A DNA stretch of 64,000 nucleotides from Trissonchulus latispiculum. Taxonomy: Eukaryota; Nematoda; Enoplea; Enoplida; Ironidae. The position numbers and the translations under genes were made by a program. The notes beneath the pieces are model-generated. The model did no database searches and was not told the DNA's origin. It worked only from the letters and a program-made list of their open reading frames with translations. Positions 1 through 12,666 of this stretch are shown piece by piece; the stretch's first letter is position 1, and each line of letters begins with the position of its first letter. The stretch spans positions 1-64,000 of the forward strand of contig JASAND010007697.1 in the NCBI GenBank assembly GCA_030248195.1, read 5' to 3'.

Positions 1-3000
1 GATAGTGTGCTCATCAAACATTTTGTGTACAAGCAGCGAGACGTCTTGTGCCAAAAATTCAGCTGAACTTTCTGCATCTGCCACTCAGTGGCAACTCAGC
101 AGTGGCCTAGTACAGGAATTGTTTACCGCAACTTCCGAAAATGCGACTCGGTCATGGCTCCGCCAATTGGGCTCTTATTCCGATCCTTCGAATCTCGCTA
201 CAGTGTATACCAAAATGGTTTTTGCAGACGCAGCGCGCTTCACGATAATCTTCCATCACAAGGTACGGTGACTCAATGCAGTCAAAACTACAGTTACAGT
301 ACGGCGGTCTCGACAGACACCACTGCTATTTCTTGTGACGTGGAAAGTAGCGTCCACGTTCATCTATTTGAGAAAGCTTTGCTTTTCAAATCGTTGCAGC
401 GATTTTTCGTTCGAGAATAGGATGAGATCTCAAAACAGGTGTTCGAAAACGGCAGAGCACAGCGAGATTTTACGGCAAATAGAAATATTTTTCTGCATAC
501 GTAGCGGTAGGGCACGTGGCAACTGAAACAGTATTCTGGAAAGTTGCATCGTTATTTGAACTTTGTAGGTCCACTTCAAAACCAATATTTATAAATCAGC
601 AGGATATTTTAGATTTATGGAATAAGCTCTTCTGCTCGAAGCGAAAATAATAGATAGTCCCAGTTTGTCGGAGCACCGAAAATTAAACTTTAGCCAGCAC
701 TGCAGAAGATTTACGCACAATACTACAGTTTCTGTGAAGTTTTCCGCATACGAAACAAATTTCGTGAAATGGTGCACAAAAGTTACTAATACAATGAACC
801 TATACCCTTATACACAAAAGGAAGGCGTGCATTTAAAAACGCCTAAAACTAATTTTTTGGTTTGAGGATGAGAACCGCGTAGATTTTCACAATAGGGACA
901 CAAGAAATTCCAGCGTGTTGACAACGTTTAATAAATTTCGTCGTCGAGTGTAGATGATGCACCTTTATTAAGACAAATTGCCCAGAATTTGCATCATCTT
1001 GTTCTCTCATTGTACATATTTCGTTTGCGTCGATTTCATCACGAAAATATTTACTTTTAAAATTTTCGAATTAAGAAGGATCAATACCAGGAGTACTGTC
1101 TTTTCTGCACAAAACATAAAAAGAAAATGTACATGTGCACATTCAGAAAATGTGTATATATGGTCACAATAGGTCGTTTTTTATGGTTTGCACAGAGCTC
1201 TATAGCAGTACTGCAAGATTATTTCTTACCGTGCCCCAAGACATAGAGAACTGCTGCTCATTTACAGCATAGTGGCAAATTTAACATGTGGGGAGTGTGC
1301 TCACAAGGAATGTTTGAATTTTAATTTTCATTTTTACGAAAAAATCTTATTTTTATCCCCAAGATTTTGCAGTTCTGGAATTTTTGTTCCAGGAGGGCAC
1401 AAAAATATTTGCTCCATAATGATGTACTTCCCAAAACTTCCTTTGTGATTGCCCCGGTAGCTCCTCAAAGTTTAACATCTCTGCATCTCGCATTTTGCCA
1501 CTAAGCATGAATGTATACATAATCTAGTACAGCACAAGTCTATTGATGAATTGAATTAGCTTTATGAAATGAATCCCTATATTTCTAAGTGTATTAGTAC
1601 AGTACATGATCATTTTGCCACTTAAAAGTGCTGGGCAACTGACCAGTGTGTTTTCACAAATCCTGTTTAGAACCCTAAAAACCCCTGTTTTCAACTTTGA
1701 CCGTCTGAAAACCTTAAATATTTAAATGTTTTAAAATTTTTTAAATTGTCACAGTATCGACCAGAACTCGGTGTTCATTATCGTGATTATGCTCCCATCA
1801 ATTTCCAACTTCCTTGTCTTTGTTGCCAAATGCTGACAAACTTTTCCACGTTCCAGTGCTATTGAAATGTGTAGTCAGCATTATTCTTTGTTACAGCATT
1901 TTGCATTGAATATGACTTTAACATCATGTATGAGAACATTTTAGCAGAAGGGCTTCTAATGTTACCTTTGCAAAATCATTCAAATCACATTTCTGTCACA
2001 ACGTGACTGTGTTACGCAATCTTCTAGTTTTTCATGGCATCACTTTCAGCTTATGGCTGGTATTTAATGCCAGCCTGTCTAGTTAATTTTCAGTGTTCTT
2101 CTCATCGATGAAGCCAGACAAGTGTCATATTATCCCCAAAAGATTTCCGCCATCTTTTTGGTCGTCTTGGTATTTTCCACCGTACTACAGTGTTTTCTAA
2201 GTTCCCAGGGTCTCGCAGGTCGTCCCAGTGGCAAATCACATTTAGATCTTCTTCACGTTCCGACAAAATTATTTCGACAAAGTGTTTCGAATTGGTCAAT
2301 GTCAACTCATATTTTTCTTGTCACTACAGAAATGTACAAAACAGTACTGCGATACCAAAGAGTACAGTGTCATTCTGCAACAATTAAAGCTTTAAAGTAA
2401 GCCGAATGGGGTACTCACAAAATTTGATGGGAGAAAAGTTTTGGAACTTAACAAAATATTCTAATTGAATACGCTGCTTTAAAGTACTGATAATTTCCAC
2501 ACGGTTTTGTCTTGCAGAATTTTTTGCCAAATTTCGACAATTTTAGCATAATTTCCTCCTCGTATCTCAAGGATGTAGCAAATCGAAAATTGCTACGTAG
2601 CGCGCCTACAGTACCAATACAAATGGAAGTTTACACGTGGTGACAAATCTCGGAATTGGTTAATAAAAACCAACACTTCAATAAATGAACATAAAACAGA
2701 AAACAACGGAAAATGTCAAAAGGTCAAAAAATAATAAGCAGAGGCAACAGAAGACAACAGCATATTGGCTACAGTATTGCAAAATGGTACCAGTTGACAA
2801 TATCAACATTGCGCGCTAGCATTGAAACCACATCAACAATGGGTCAGTGCCGAGCACAGTGCCTCGTTTCACTACCACTGCAAGTTCTCGCAGCTGAATA
2901 TACCTTCATCACAGACCAAAAATTTAACTCAATGCGGGAATGTTGCACTCATATCGATAGTGGAGCATGTAGCACAAGTTTAGTGTACAGTACTGCATGC

Positions 3001-3769
3001 TAATACCGGCACACATAGGTACAGTTTTTGTTATCAATGTTGCTAGTAATACGCTGAAAAAGTAAGTTATCAGTGCTCCGCACGACTACGGTCTCGGCCA
3101 TCTCTGCAACACCAGGCAGAGCCGAAACGCGCTTCTCAACCGCGTGTGCTCCGGTCTCGCGTCAAGAAGCTCACTCACAACTAGCAATTTTGCTGGATTT
3201 AGTGGCGCGCGCAAAATGCTTAAGAATTTCGTCTCGCGCTCAAGATGCAAATGCTGAGCAGAGATTTCCACGCATTGCCTTCCGCGTCACGACCAACCAA
3301 GTTGGCGCGCTCCGCCAGTTGGGGTTCTGGAGACCGGATCTTGACTCCCCGCCTACCGGGGAATTCCTAGGCGATGAAAATCATGATCGTCAGTTTCCCA
3401 AATGTCGTCTGATGGTCGGCAAATCCCAGACTGATGTTTGTTCCTGTCTCACTCGGCGTGTCAATGAAGACTTACTTTGTTTGCTTATTTCAATTATCAT
3501 TTATTAGGTTTTTAGTATTAGTTATGTTTTTTACAGTTTTCGATTTTCGTAAAAAGTGTAGACTGCTTTTAACGTTTTCAGTTTTGTCTTGCCACGTTCT
3601 GGATTGATGCGCCTTTTTTGTTAGTGTTTTGATCGTCGTAGCTTGTGCTGAGTCAAAATTTAGTGGTAGTATGCCGCCCAAGTTGGTGGGGTGTTTACGA
3701 GAAAGTGCAATATGAAGAGACCAAGCTTGGCATTCAAAATAGACGATCAAAATGAATATTCTCACAATT

Positions 3770-4070
3770 TGCAACCTCATTCTGCAGATCAGTTTATCTC
3801 TTCAGATTTCAGCATGTGCATCAATCTTGTCCGTTCACGAACACTGCAAATCGGCAATCTTATAACATTTGCCGGCAAGTTCCCATCGCCTAGCTCAGCA
3901 GTCATGTCTATGAACTTGACACGGGCATTTACCATGGCATATTGCTGTTTGGAGCTCAACTCACGAAATGTTCTGAAGTTAGTCATGAGAACAGCGCTCA
4001 AATTAAAGGTTTGCCTTCTTGCCAATTCCAAGTATTACCAAATACTGCATTGCGTCTCCAGTTCAATAAA
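3770..4070 (-). pseudogene. Decayed LRR-family exons in left palindrome arm
   Basis: On the minus strand, about 4,070 to 3,935 matches the LRR exon seen intact in copy B (33,793-33,973), ending in the same CCATG|GTAA donor. A remnant of the next exon (the TGATCTGCAGAATGAGG stretch) lies near 3,770-3,800. Their order mirrors the right-arm copy at 10,282-10,640. The minus ORF at 3,789-4,031 reads straight through the former intron and is not a gene. A segment carrying the Ala/Thr-rich ORF interrupts the copy on its downstream side, as in the right arm, so that insertion predates the inverted duplication. Confidence 0.6.
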
Positions 4071-5930
4071 TTTTCAATGGTATTTTCAGACATTTTTTAA
4101 TAAAAATAACTACTTACTTTAACTTTTTGACATTTCAAAAAAATTTTTAGATTATAACAGTTTTTGCACGTTAATCACTTCGTAATTATAAAAATTATGG
4201 CTACGACACAACATTTTTACAGTATTACGGTAAATAGCACGTCAACGTCTCGTTATTTGTTCTCACCAAGTTTGTACCTCTTCGTACCCAACAGTTTCCG
4301 TAGCGGCTTAATTTGCTTATTCTAACTTTTTTCCAAGCATCAAATGGTTTCATGTGTGCAGTTCCAACTGGTTTCTACAGCTTGCCCAAAAATTTAAAAA
4401 GGGCATTCGAACACTTGTAGTCGCGGAAAATGCAGGCGACAGTTTTTGTCTCAATTGCACTGTCGGCAAAGATTTTCCGGCTGCTTTTGCACTGCAGCCA
4501 TCAACTTTTCAGCTAGAATGCTAAACATTAGATGTGTTTGAAATTTTCATAAAACATACAGTTATTCATAGGTTGCCAGTTTAAATATTATCTCAGCACC
4601 ATGTCAACAACTAAAATACAGTACAAGCTTTACCAAGATACACGAGCTACGTTTAGATCTTCTCGGTCGCTGCAAAACATTTTAACTCGGAAAATTTGAA
4701 CTTCTTTTTTTAGCGGAACATCTGCAGTTTTTGCGTCAATTTTGATTCGATTGCACAAAGTTTAACAAGCGATACAGGAAATTGAAAATTTTTTTTTTCG
4801 TTAAGAGACACTGCGACGCATGCGCCAAGTTGGTGGGTTAATTTCCGAGCATCAACTCCTCTTCTTCGGTAAACGGTAAGACAGTTACCGACAATCTTCA
4901 GTACTGTCCTAAGCATATGTTCGCAAGCTCGGCCAGAGATTGGACGTAACCGGTCCTTGACTTCAATGCAGTCCCAATCAACAACTTCTGCAGCAGATTT
5001 TGCAGACAGCTCTTGCTTGTAGCCGACTATTCGTAACCGACAACGGCTTCGGACCGAATATTTAATTTCTTTTATTTGAAGATTTCCTTAAAAGTTAAAT
5101 TCTATTTATACAAGGACTGAATAAAAATTTTGAGTGTACGTACTACAATTAAGTACCTGATTGCGCTTACAGAGACGCTAGGTGCTGTACTAGTACATGA
5201 TCTAACTAAAATTGTAATTTATTTTAAAAATTAAAATAGTACATATCTATTTACCAATTATATTTTATTAATTATACCCTACCTCACCTGCCAGGAGGCT
5301 GAAGCCCATGCCAGATGATCACTCATGATGGTGGAGCAGAAAACTCGCGCTTAACAAAACACTATGAAATAAGTTAATGTATATATCAGACGTCGATTTT
5401 TTAGATTTTCAGTTTCCAGAATTGAAGCATTCGATTTTATTTTCGGTTTGAGTTTCAGGTGCTGGAAGATCACTACTTTCTTTATCAGCTGAACTGCTTT
5501 TGAGCGCTTTCGCACGTTTTCAACGCATGAAACCTTTTGTTTAAACTGTATGTGTGGCATAAAAGCAAATATCTGAAAATTCAGATAAGGACACTTCAAG
5601 ATATAGTTAACTTCTTCACAAAGTCCATTAATTACTTCGCATTGCTTGAGCATTAAGAGTTTATAATAGGCAGAGTAAGACACTCAGCGCTTCCTAATGT
5701 AGGTAAGTGTAATACGGAAGCGGAAAAAATTTTAATTTTAATTAAGCCACCAACGACATCAGCAAACTTATTTGAGGCAATCAACAGAGGGACCAGGAAA
5801 TTACTGATATTGTAAACCAGACTTATAAGGAGATACTTAAGAAATATTCTGTCGTATTCTCGCGCTTTAGAGAACATGTTTTCTTAACTGAAATACTGGC
5901 GAAAATGAAAAATTTTCTTAGATCCTTTAA

Positions 5931-6905
5931 GGTCGAGCTTCCCATGCGTGCATATATAGTTGCAGTAAGTGCTATTATTGCCCGATTTAATTCAAATTTT
6001 CAAAAAATGAATCGGGAATGATAATAAACGTCCTGTAAAACGCTAGGTTCAAAACGATCATACATATTGAAAAACAAAAATTTTACGTTCCAGAACCATG
6101 TATAGAAAATTATGCCCAGCTACTATAATCATTTTAAAGCTTATTATATGCTCTACCACTTTGCTTTTAAACATAAGTCTCTAGCTCTTATTGTTTTGAG
6201 CAGTGACTTTTTGAAAAACTTTTGCTCGAAAATTGGTTATTTTTGACACGATCTTGCTGAAAACAGGTTTTGTCTAATTGGAGGCAGTGTACACAAGTAT
6301 AGACAAGTTAATATTCAACTTAAAGGGCTTGAAAAGAGGCACAAATTAGGTTAATTAGGGCCCTGTACACTGAATGAGTCTAACGTTCTGGGCGAATAAC
6401 TGATTTTTATCAAATTGCGGCCAAATTTTTTTGACCGAAGATTGCGCCACAACCAATGGTTGAATCTAAAAGACATATTTCACATAGTAAGTTTGCACAA
6501 TTTGCCGGGGACAGTTTTTACTTTTCTTTTTATCAGCCTCCAATCCAGAGCAATGATTTTTTTAAATTGGATAAAATGCCAAATTTTTAGAAAATGCTCA
6601 ACTTCTGTATACTGAGATGATATTTTGACAAAATCAAAAACCGTCCCTGGCAAATTTTCTCAGAAACACATTAGATACGGGCATTTTCTTCTTGCGTAAA
6701 AATTTTTCAGGAAAAAATTTGGTCAAAAATTGTGGCTACGTTTTGCAAGTTTGCAACTAATACAAACTAGGCAGACACTTTTCAATGATACCAAACGACG
6801 CAGAAGATGTAGAGCTTCATTTTGATATGTGGTTTAATTCGTAGCTCTCAATATTGAGTAAGTTATAGCTTTCCAAAGTGGATTGAATGTAAGGGAAGTG
6901 CAACC
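5931..6905. mobile_element. TTAA-flanked non-autonomous element, copy 1
   Basis: A 975 bp segment flanked on both sides by TTAA (5,927-5,930 and 6,906-6,909) with inverted ends GGTCGAGCTTCCC and GGGAAGTGCAACC. It is the reverse complement of a 977 bp element at 37,277-38,253. Target site and ends suggest a piggyBac-type MITE, since TTAA duplication is diagnostic of that superfamily, but no transposase is present to confirm it. About a quarter of it is also recognisable in the right palindrome arm (8,060-8,330). Confidence 0.7.
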
Positions 6906-6909
6906 TTAA

Positions 6910-7310
6910 GGTCGCACTTCCTTTTCATTCAGTCAACTTGGGAAAGTTGTAACTTAATATTGGTAGTTATGAATTGATGTCAATTTGAAGCTCTACATTT
7001 TCTATATCGCTTGATGTCATTGACTCGTGTTCCCGAAGGTTGCCAACTTACTAAATGTAGCAACAATTTTGGACCAAAGAGTTTTATGAAAAACTTTTGT
7101 GCATAAAGAAAATGACCACATACTATCTGCTTCTTAGATAATTTGCCAGGGATGGATTTTTGATTTGTGTCAAAATATCGTTTCAGTATACAGACTTTGA
7201 GCATTTTCTGCAAATTTCACATTTTATCCAACTTTGGAATTCATTGATTTTGATTCGATGCTGATAGAACGAAAAACACGAACAGGACCGGCAAATTGTC
7301 CCCACACGGT
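6910..7310. mobile_element. TTAA element, truncated copy 2, head-to-head with copy 1
   Basis: Starts directly after the shared TTAA at 6,906-6,909 with GGTCGCACTTCC and follows the 37,277-38,253 element colinearly for about 400 bp, then loses similarity near 7,310. It faces copy 1, so the two elements share one target site. From 7,310 to 7,560 I see only AT-rich sequence with TTGTGTCTAAATT-like short repeats. Confidence 0.65.
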
Positions 7311-7572
7311 TTCCATTATACATAAAATTCATTGTGTATAAAACAATGTTGTATAAATTCGGTATGTATAAATTGGGTTAAATTTAAATGAAGTTGTGTC
7401 TAAATTGTGTCCAAAGTTGTGTCTAGGCAGGCTTAGTCGCAATAAAATAGCAAACAGATTTTACTATGCGAAACCTGACAGAACAATGATGCAGTAAAAT
7501 CTAGTTAAAATCTTAAGTGTTCAGCATTAATGTGCGGTGTTAGCAAACCAAAGCATGCTGAAAACACTCATA

Positions 7573-7899
7573 CAGTGCCGCTCAAAATTACACTCTACTG
7601 CACGCGCGTGCGCGTGCAAGTGAGCGCGTGCACTGTACGACGTTTTTATAACTTTGCAACAAAGCAGGTTGTCTGCTACTTGGGAAAGTCCAGTTTTTAT
7701 TTTGCTTGTTGTACCGCTAACTTCAGTCTCAGCTAAATACTTTCTTTGCTGTGACCGCATTAAAAAGCAGGATAAAAACTGAACTTTCCCAAGTAGCAGA
7801 CAAGCTGCTTTGTTACAAAGGTATAAAAACTTGGTACAGTGCGCGCGCTCACCTGCACGTGCGAACGCGTGCAGTAGAGTTTAATTTTGAGCGGTACTG
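7573..7899. mobile_element. Palindromic Tc1/mariner-type MITE at centre of IR1
   Basis: A 327 bp foldback whose whole length is an imperfect hairpin with its centre near 7,737. The ends are CAGTGCCGCTCAAAATTA and, as reverse complement, CAGTACCGCTCAAAATTA, and TA lies on each side (7,571-7,572 and 7,900-7,901). TA duplication with a CAGT start is typical of Tc1/mariner MITEs. The arms carry alternating purine-pyrimidine blocks (CACGCGCGTGCGCGTG). No coding capacity. It sits exactly between the two arms of the large palindrome. Confidence 0.85.
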
Positions 7900-10281
7900 T
7901 AAACGCTATTCAGCGATAGCTTTTTAGCGTTTTGGTAATCAGTTGCCTTCGGCTGCCGGAAGTTTGAATTTTATCATATTAGTAAAATTTATTGCATGTA
8001 GAAATAATTTTTCTGTATTGTCTACCAATAATTGAAAAAGAAAGAAATAAACATCACCATCACATCAAAGCTCATTGCAAGATCGTGTAGAAGAATAGTC
8101 GAATCGAGCAGGAAAAGTTTTCAAACAAGTCACTGCCAACAGCAGATGAGAGTAGAACTTAGGTTTAAAAAGAAAGGAGGGTAGCTTTAAAATGATTATA
8201 GTACTGGCATAATTTTCTATACATGGTTCTGGAACGTAAAATTTTTGTTTTTCAATATGTATGCTCTTTTTGAACCTAGCGTTTTACAGTACGTTTATTA
8301 TCAGTTCCGTAGGTGACTTACTGCAGCTATACAGGGCTTAAAGGACTAAGAAAATTTTTCATTTTCGCCAGTATTTCAGTTAAGAAAACATGTTCTCTAA
8401 AGCGCGAGAATACGACAGAATATTTCTTAAGTATCTCCTTATAAGTCTGGTTTACAATATCAGTAATTTCCTGGTCCCTCTGTTGATTGCCTCAAATAAG
8501 TTTGCTGATGTCGTTGGTGGCTTAATTAAAATTAAAATTTTTTCCGCTTCCGTATTACACTTACCTACATTAGGAAGCGCTGAGTGTCTTACTCTGCCTA
8601 TTATAAACTCTTTTTAATGCTCCAAGCAATGCGAAGTAATTAATGGACTTGTGAAGAAGTTAACTATATCTTGAAGTGATCCTTATCTGAATTTTCAGAT
8701 ATTTGCTTTTATACCACACATACAGTTTAAACAAAAGGTTTCATGCATTTGAGAAAGCATTGCGAAAGCGCTCAAAAGCAGTTCAGCTGATGAAAGTAGT
8801 GATATTTCAGCACCTGAAACTCAAACCGAAAATAAAATCGAATAGCTCAATTCTGGAAACTGAAAATCTAAGAAATCGACGTCTGATATATACATTAACT
8901 TATTTCATAGTGTTTTGTTAAGCATAAGTTTTCTGCTCCACCATCATGAGTGATCATCTGGCATGGGCTTCAGCCTCTAGCGGGGTGAGGTAGGGTATAA
9001 TTAATGAAATATAATTGAGTAAATAGATATGTACTATTTTAATTTTTAAAATAAATTACAATTTTTAGTTAGATCATGTACTAGTACAGCACCTAGCGTC
9101 TCTGTAAGCGCAGTAGTACTTAGTGTAGTACGTACACTTTCAAAAATTTTATTCAGTCCTTGTACCCATAAATAGAATTTAACTTTAAGGAAATGTTCAA
9201 ATAAAAGAAATTAAATATTCGGTCCGAAGCCGTTGTCGGTTACGAATAGTCGGCTACAAGCAAAAGCTGTCTGCAAAATCTGCTGCAGAAGTTGTTGAGT
9301 TGGGACTGCATTGAAGTCAAGGACCGGTTACGCAGTCCAATCTCTGGCCGAGCTTGCAGACATATGCTTAGGACGTACTGAAGATTGTCGGTAACTGTCT
9401 TGCATTTTACCGAAAGAAGAGTTGATTATGGCCAGTGCCCACTAGCAACATGCGGCAAGGTGTCTCACTAGCAGAAAAAGGCAGAGCCTTTCTTCACAAT
9501 ATCGCTTTTGTTAAACTTTGTGAAATCAATCCAAAGTGACACAAAAACTAGATGTTCCTTGCAAAAAAGTTCATTTTCAGTTAAATGTTTGCTGACCGAA
9601 AGAGATCTAAACAGTATCGGTCTTTGTATATCTTAAATCAAAAGCAACTAATTTGCATATTTTAGTTGAGCATGAGTTGGCGCTTCAAGGGATGTGGCAA
9701 AGCTAGCAATATGTGAATGTAACATGTGTTTACTTATGAAAATTTCAAACACGTCCTAATGTTTAGCATTCTAATGAAAAGTTGATGAACAGGTTTTGAG
9801 TGCAAAAGTAGCCGGGAAAATCTTTGCCAATTCTTGAGATATAATTGGGGCAAAAACCAATAAAAATACATTTTCCGCTGGTACAAGTGTTCAGTGCCCT
9901 TTTTTAAATTTTATTGAAACCAGGTAAACACAGCTAAATTCAATTGAATATGCTACTACGCACATATATATCTGTTTCGTCTATATGAACATTGTGCTAG
10001 GAAAAAGTTAGAATAAGCAAATTAGCTGCTACGGAAACAATCAGACAGGAAGAGGTACAAACGAGTGAACAAATAACAGGGCGTTGACGGCATTAGTGCT
10101 ATTTATTTTTCCGTTTCTGTAAAATGGCTCTGTAAAATGTTGTATGTCGTAGCATAATTTTTATAATTGCAAGTGATAACGTTAAGCTGTTGCCGTCTAA
10201 AAATTTTTTTGGAAGTATTAAGTTAAGTAAATTAGTTAACCTTTTATTAAAAATGTCACAGTGCATTTGAAGTTATTTTAG

Positions 10282-10640
10282 GGCTGGAGACGCAATCTGC
10301 AGTATTTAGAAATTGGTAATACTGGAATTGGTAAAGACGTACTGAGCAAGCTGCTGATATCGCTGACTAGCCTCAAGATATTCGATGAAGTTGGGCTCCA
10401 AACCGAAGCTAATATCGCCATGGTAAATGCCCGTGTCCAAGTTCATAGGTAAACATGATATACAGGCTAAACGATGGGGACTTTATATAACAAATGTTAT
10501 AAGATTGTTCAGTGTTAGTGTTGGTTTTCAGATTGTCACACAATGCCAGAATCTGAAACGCTGAATTTAGAATAAACTGATCTGCAGAATGAGGTTATAG
10601 AATTAATGAACCTCATTCCTTTTAGATAATCTATTCATGT
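10282..10640 (+). pseudogene. LRR-family exons in right palindrome arm
   Basis: Two exons match copy B. The first (10,282-10,422) follows TTTTAG, keeps NLQYLEIGNTGIGKDVL-like and LKIFDEVGLQT-like segments, and ends at ATG|GTAAAT. Compared with copy B it lacks several codons in the middle. The second (10,532 to about 10,635) follows TTTTCAG and begins IVTQCQNL, but a shift and stops follow at once. These are RNI-type leucine-rich repeats. Downstream the copy is interrupted by an insertion (about 10,680-12,045), after which intron homology to copies A and B resumes at 12,060 (GGTTGCTTTACA). A dead copy. Confidence 0.7.
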
Positions 10641-10845
10641 ACAATAGTACCAAGCTTTTGAGTGCTCATATTACTATGTAAAGCCACCTACCAGCTAGGC
10701 AACTTCACTACCACTAAATTTTAATCCAGCCTAAGCTACGTAGTCAAAACATTCAGACTCATAAAAACTAACAGAAAAGGCCACGAAGTCCAATCCAAGT
10801 CCAACAATTTAGACAAAACAAAAGCGATTAAAACAGTCTACACTT

Positions 10846-11796
10846 TTACGGAAATGTCAAAATATAAAGAAACATAACTAATACTAAAACTAATAAATGA
10901 TAATTGAAATAAGTAAGCAAAGTAAAATAAGTCTTCATTGACACGCCGGGTGGAACAAAGAAGGAACAAACATCCTTTCTACCAGAGTCTGCGGTTCTGG
11001 CCATCAGACGACATTTGGGAAAGCTGACGATCATGATTTTCATCGCCAGAGATACGGGCAAGGCGGGGAGTCAGGGATCCATTCTCCAGAACCAATACTG
11101 GCAGATACATAGCTGGTTGGAATGGTGACGCGGAGGCTGATGCGGTGGAATATTCACTAGCACCAGCGACCGCATCGCTTGGCGGGACCTGAAAATAAGC
11201 ATTTTGCATATTATACTCACTAAATCCAGCAAAATTTGCTTGGATTGGGTATCCCTGAGGTGGCACCTGTTGACGCGGAACCAGCTGACGGGGATCTACC
11301 GGTGCGGGCAACAGTGGTCGTCGAACACGGGTTCATAAGTGAATACACGCGGTTCGAACGCGTTTGAAGCATAAGCAGGTGGCCTTGGGTAATAACCCTG
11401 AGGTGTTACGGGATGGCCAGGCGTAGTCGTGCACAGATTTTGTGCTGCGACACCAGCGTGTGCAATAGCTTGTGAGTAACTAAAAACTGTGCACATATGG
11501 TGTGCTGCAGTTGTGCTAGCATGCAGTACTGTGCACACTGCTTGTGCTGCAGTAGCACTATCAGGATGAGTGTACAACGGGTTTGGTCCACTAGTGTGTG
11601 GTTCCGTATGCACGATGTGTGAGTGAGACAGTGTGCTCACAGCGTGAGCTGCAGTGGTAGTGAAACGAGGCACTGTGCTCACAGCTTGAGCTGCAGTGGT
11701 AGTGATGGTTTCAATTTGAACCGTAGGAGTAAGATTCGCGTGACTGTTAGGTTCAGTAGCTAATTCTTTAGCACTAATGTTGGCATATTCTGTCAA
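10846..11796 (-). CDS. Ala/Thr-repeat, Pro/Gln-rich protein (frameshifted)
   Basis: Read on minus, a 166-codon frame (11,796 to 11,296) is followed by a second frame (11,311 to 10,979), one base shift apart near 11,305. The N-terminal part has about four imperfect repeats of a 14-16 residue unit built on TTAAQAVSTV and its variants (TTAAHAVSTL, ATAAQAVCTV, TTAAHHMCTV). The rest is rich in Pro, Gln, Tyr and Ala (VTPQGYYPRPPAYASNAF; VPRQQVPPQGYPIQANF). An acceptor-like TAATTCAG lies just upstream of the first frame, so this may be one exon. The left arm has a decayed homologue at about 2,820-3,500 that retains GDENHDRQ. Family not recognised; possibly an element ORF or a retro-inserted exon. 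Repeat-rich reading frames can be fortuitous. Confidence 0.4.
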
Positions 11797-12666
11797 CTGA
11801 ATTATATTTTATTTTGACTTACTTTTACTTAATACTTTAGCTATAGTAAATGTATTTGATAATTCTGTTACTATCTCTTATTGATTTTTGACTTAAGCTT
11901 TGACATTTTCCGTTGTTTTTTCTGTTTCTATGTTGTGGCTGTAGGAATTGGAAAGTGTTGGACTTTGTTAGTAGTTAGGTTGTCTCCTGGTTGTAGTTTT
12001 GCTTATGAAATGTTAAACTTCCAACTAGCCTTGACTGAATTTTAATGCAGACTGAACTTTACTACATTAACTGTTTTTCGGTTGCTTTACATCCACCTAG
12101 TTCTGAAAAGGGGAGGGGATATGCCGTGTCAAGTTTGAGCAAAAGTTCTTAAAGTTAAAACTATTTATGTGGAAGTATAATTTACTTAGCTTAATGATAA
12201 TTAGAATATTTTGATAAGTTCCAAAACCCTCTCCAGCATCAAACGTAATTGCCCCAGTCAGCTTTAGGAAGTACAAAATTTTAAAAGCTTTAGTGTTACA
12301 AGTGTTACTAGTATAGCAGTATCGCGTACTACTGTTTTGTACATTTGTAACAGTATTCGGCGTAGTATGAGTTGACAGTTGTGCACGTTCAAGCCTTTGT
12401 CAAAGGAAACTTCTGAATGAAATTTTGTCAGACAGTGAAGAAGATCTAATCGTGATTTGCTTATAGAGTTTGACAACAAACAGGCTACAAGATTCTATAA
12501 GGAACTTAAGAAACATAATTTTGATGTAGTGGAAAGTATTAAGACGACCAAAAGATGGCCAGGAAATCTTTTAAAGATAATATGACCTTGTCAACGATAC
12601 TCTGAAGCTCATCGATGGAAAGAACGCTGAGAGATTAACAAGACGGAAACGGAAAGCGTTCGCTCA

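Larger units (their letters stand above)
1..7570. repeat. Left arm of giant palindrome IR1
   Basis: This segment reads as the diverged reverse complement of about 7,902-15,470. Anchors matched by eye, left to right-arm partner: 11-35 to 15,425-15,450; 190-280 to 15,110-15,200; 540-580 to 14,640-14,670; 600-720 to 14,420-14,590; 870-900 to 14,190-14,215; 1,200-1,290 to 13,640-13,740; 1,500-1,760 to 13,050-13,350; 2,100-2,480 to 12,190-12,630; 3,060-3,500 to 10,930-11,250; 5,350-5,880 to 8,390-8,930. The outer end runs off the window start, so the full arm is longer. It holds a decayed minus-strand copy of the LRR-family exons (3,770-4,070) and two TTAA-flanked elements. No intact gene is seen here; stretches not listed separately are arm sequence with only short chance ORFs. 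Confidence 0.9.

Noticed and set aside
3073..3507. 144-codon plus frame in the left palindrome arm
   Set aside because: It is the decayed mirror of the Ala/Thr-repeat ORF of the right arm and reads a different frame for most of its length.
5653..8617. Matching 74-75 codon frames at 5,653-5,877 and 8,390-8,617
   Set aside because: The identity comes from the palindrome arms and partly from TTAA-element flanks; no sign of coding selection can be seen by eye.
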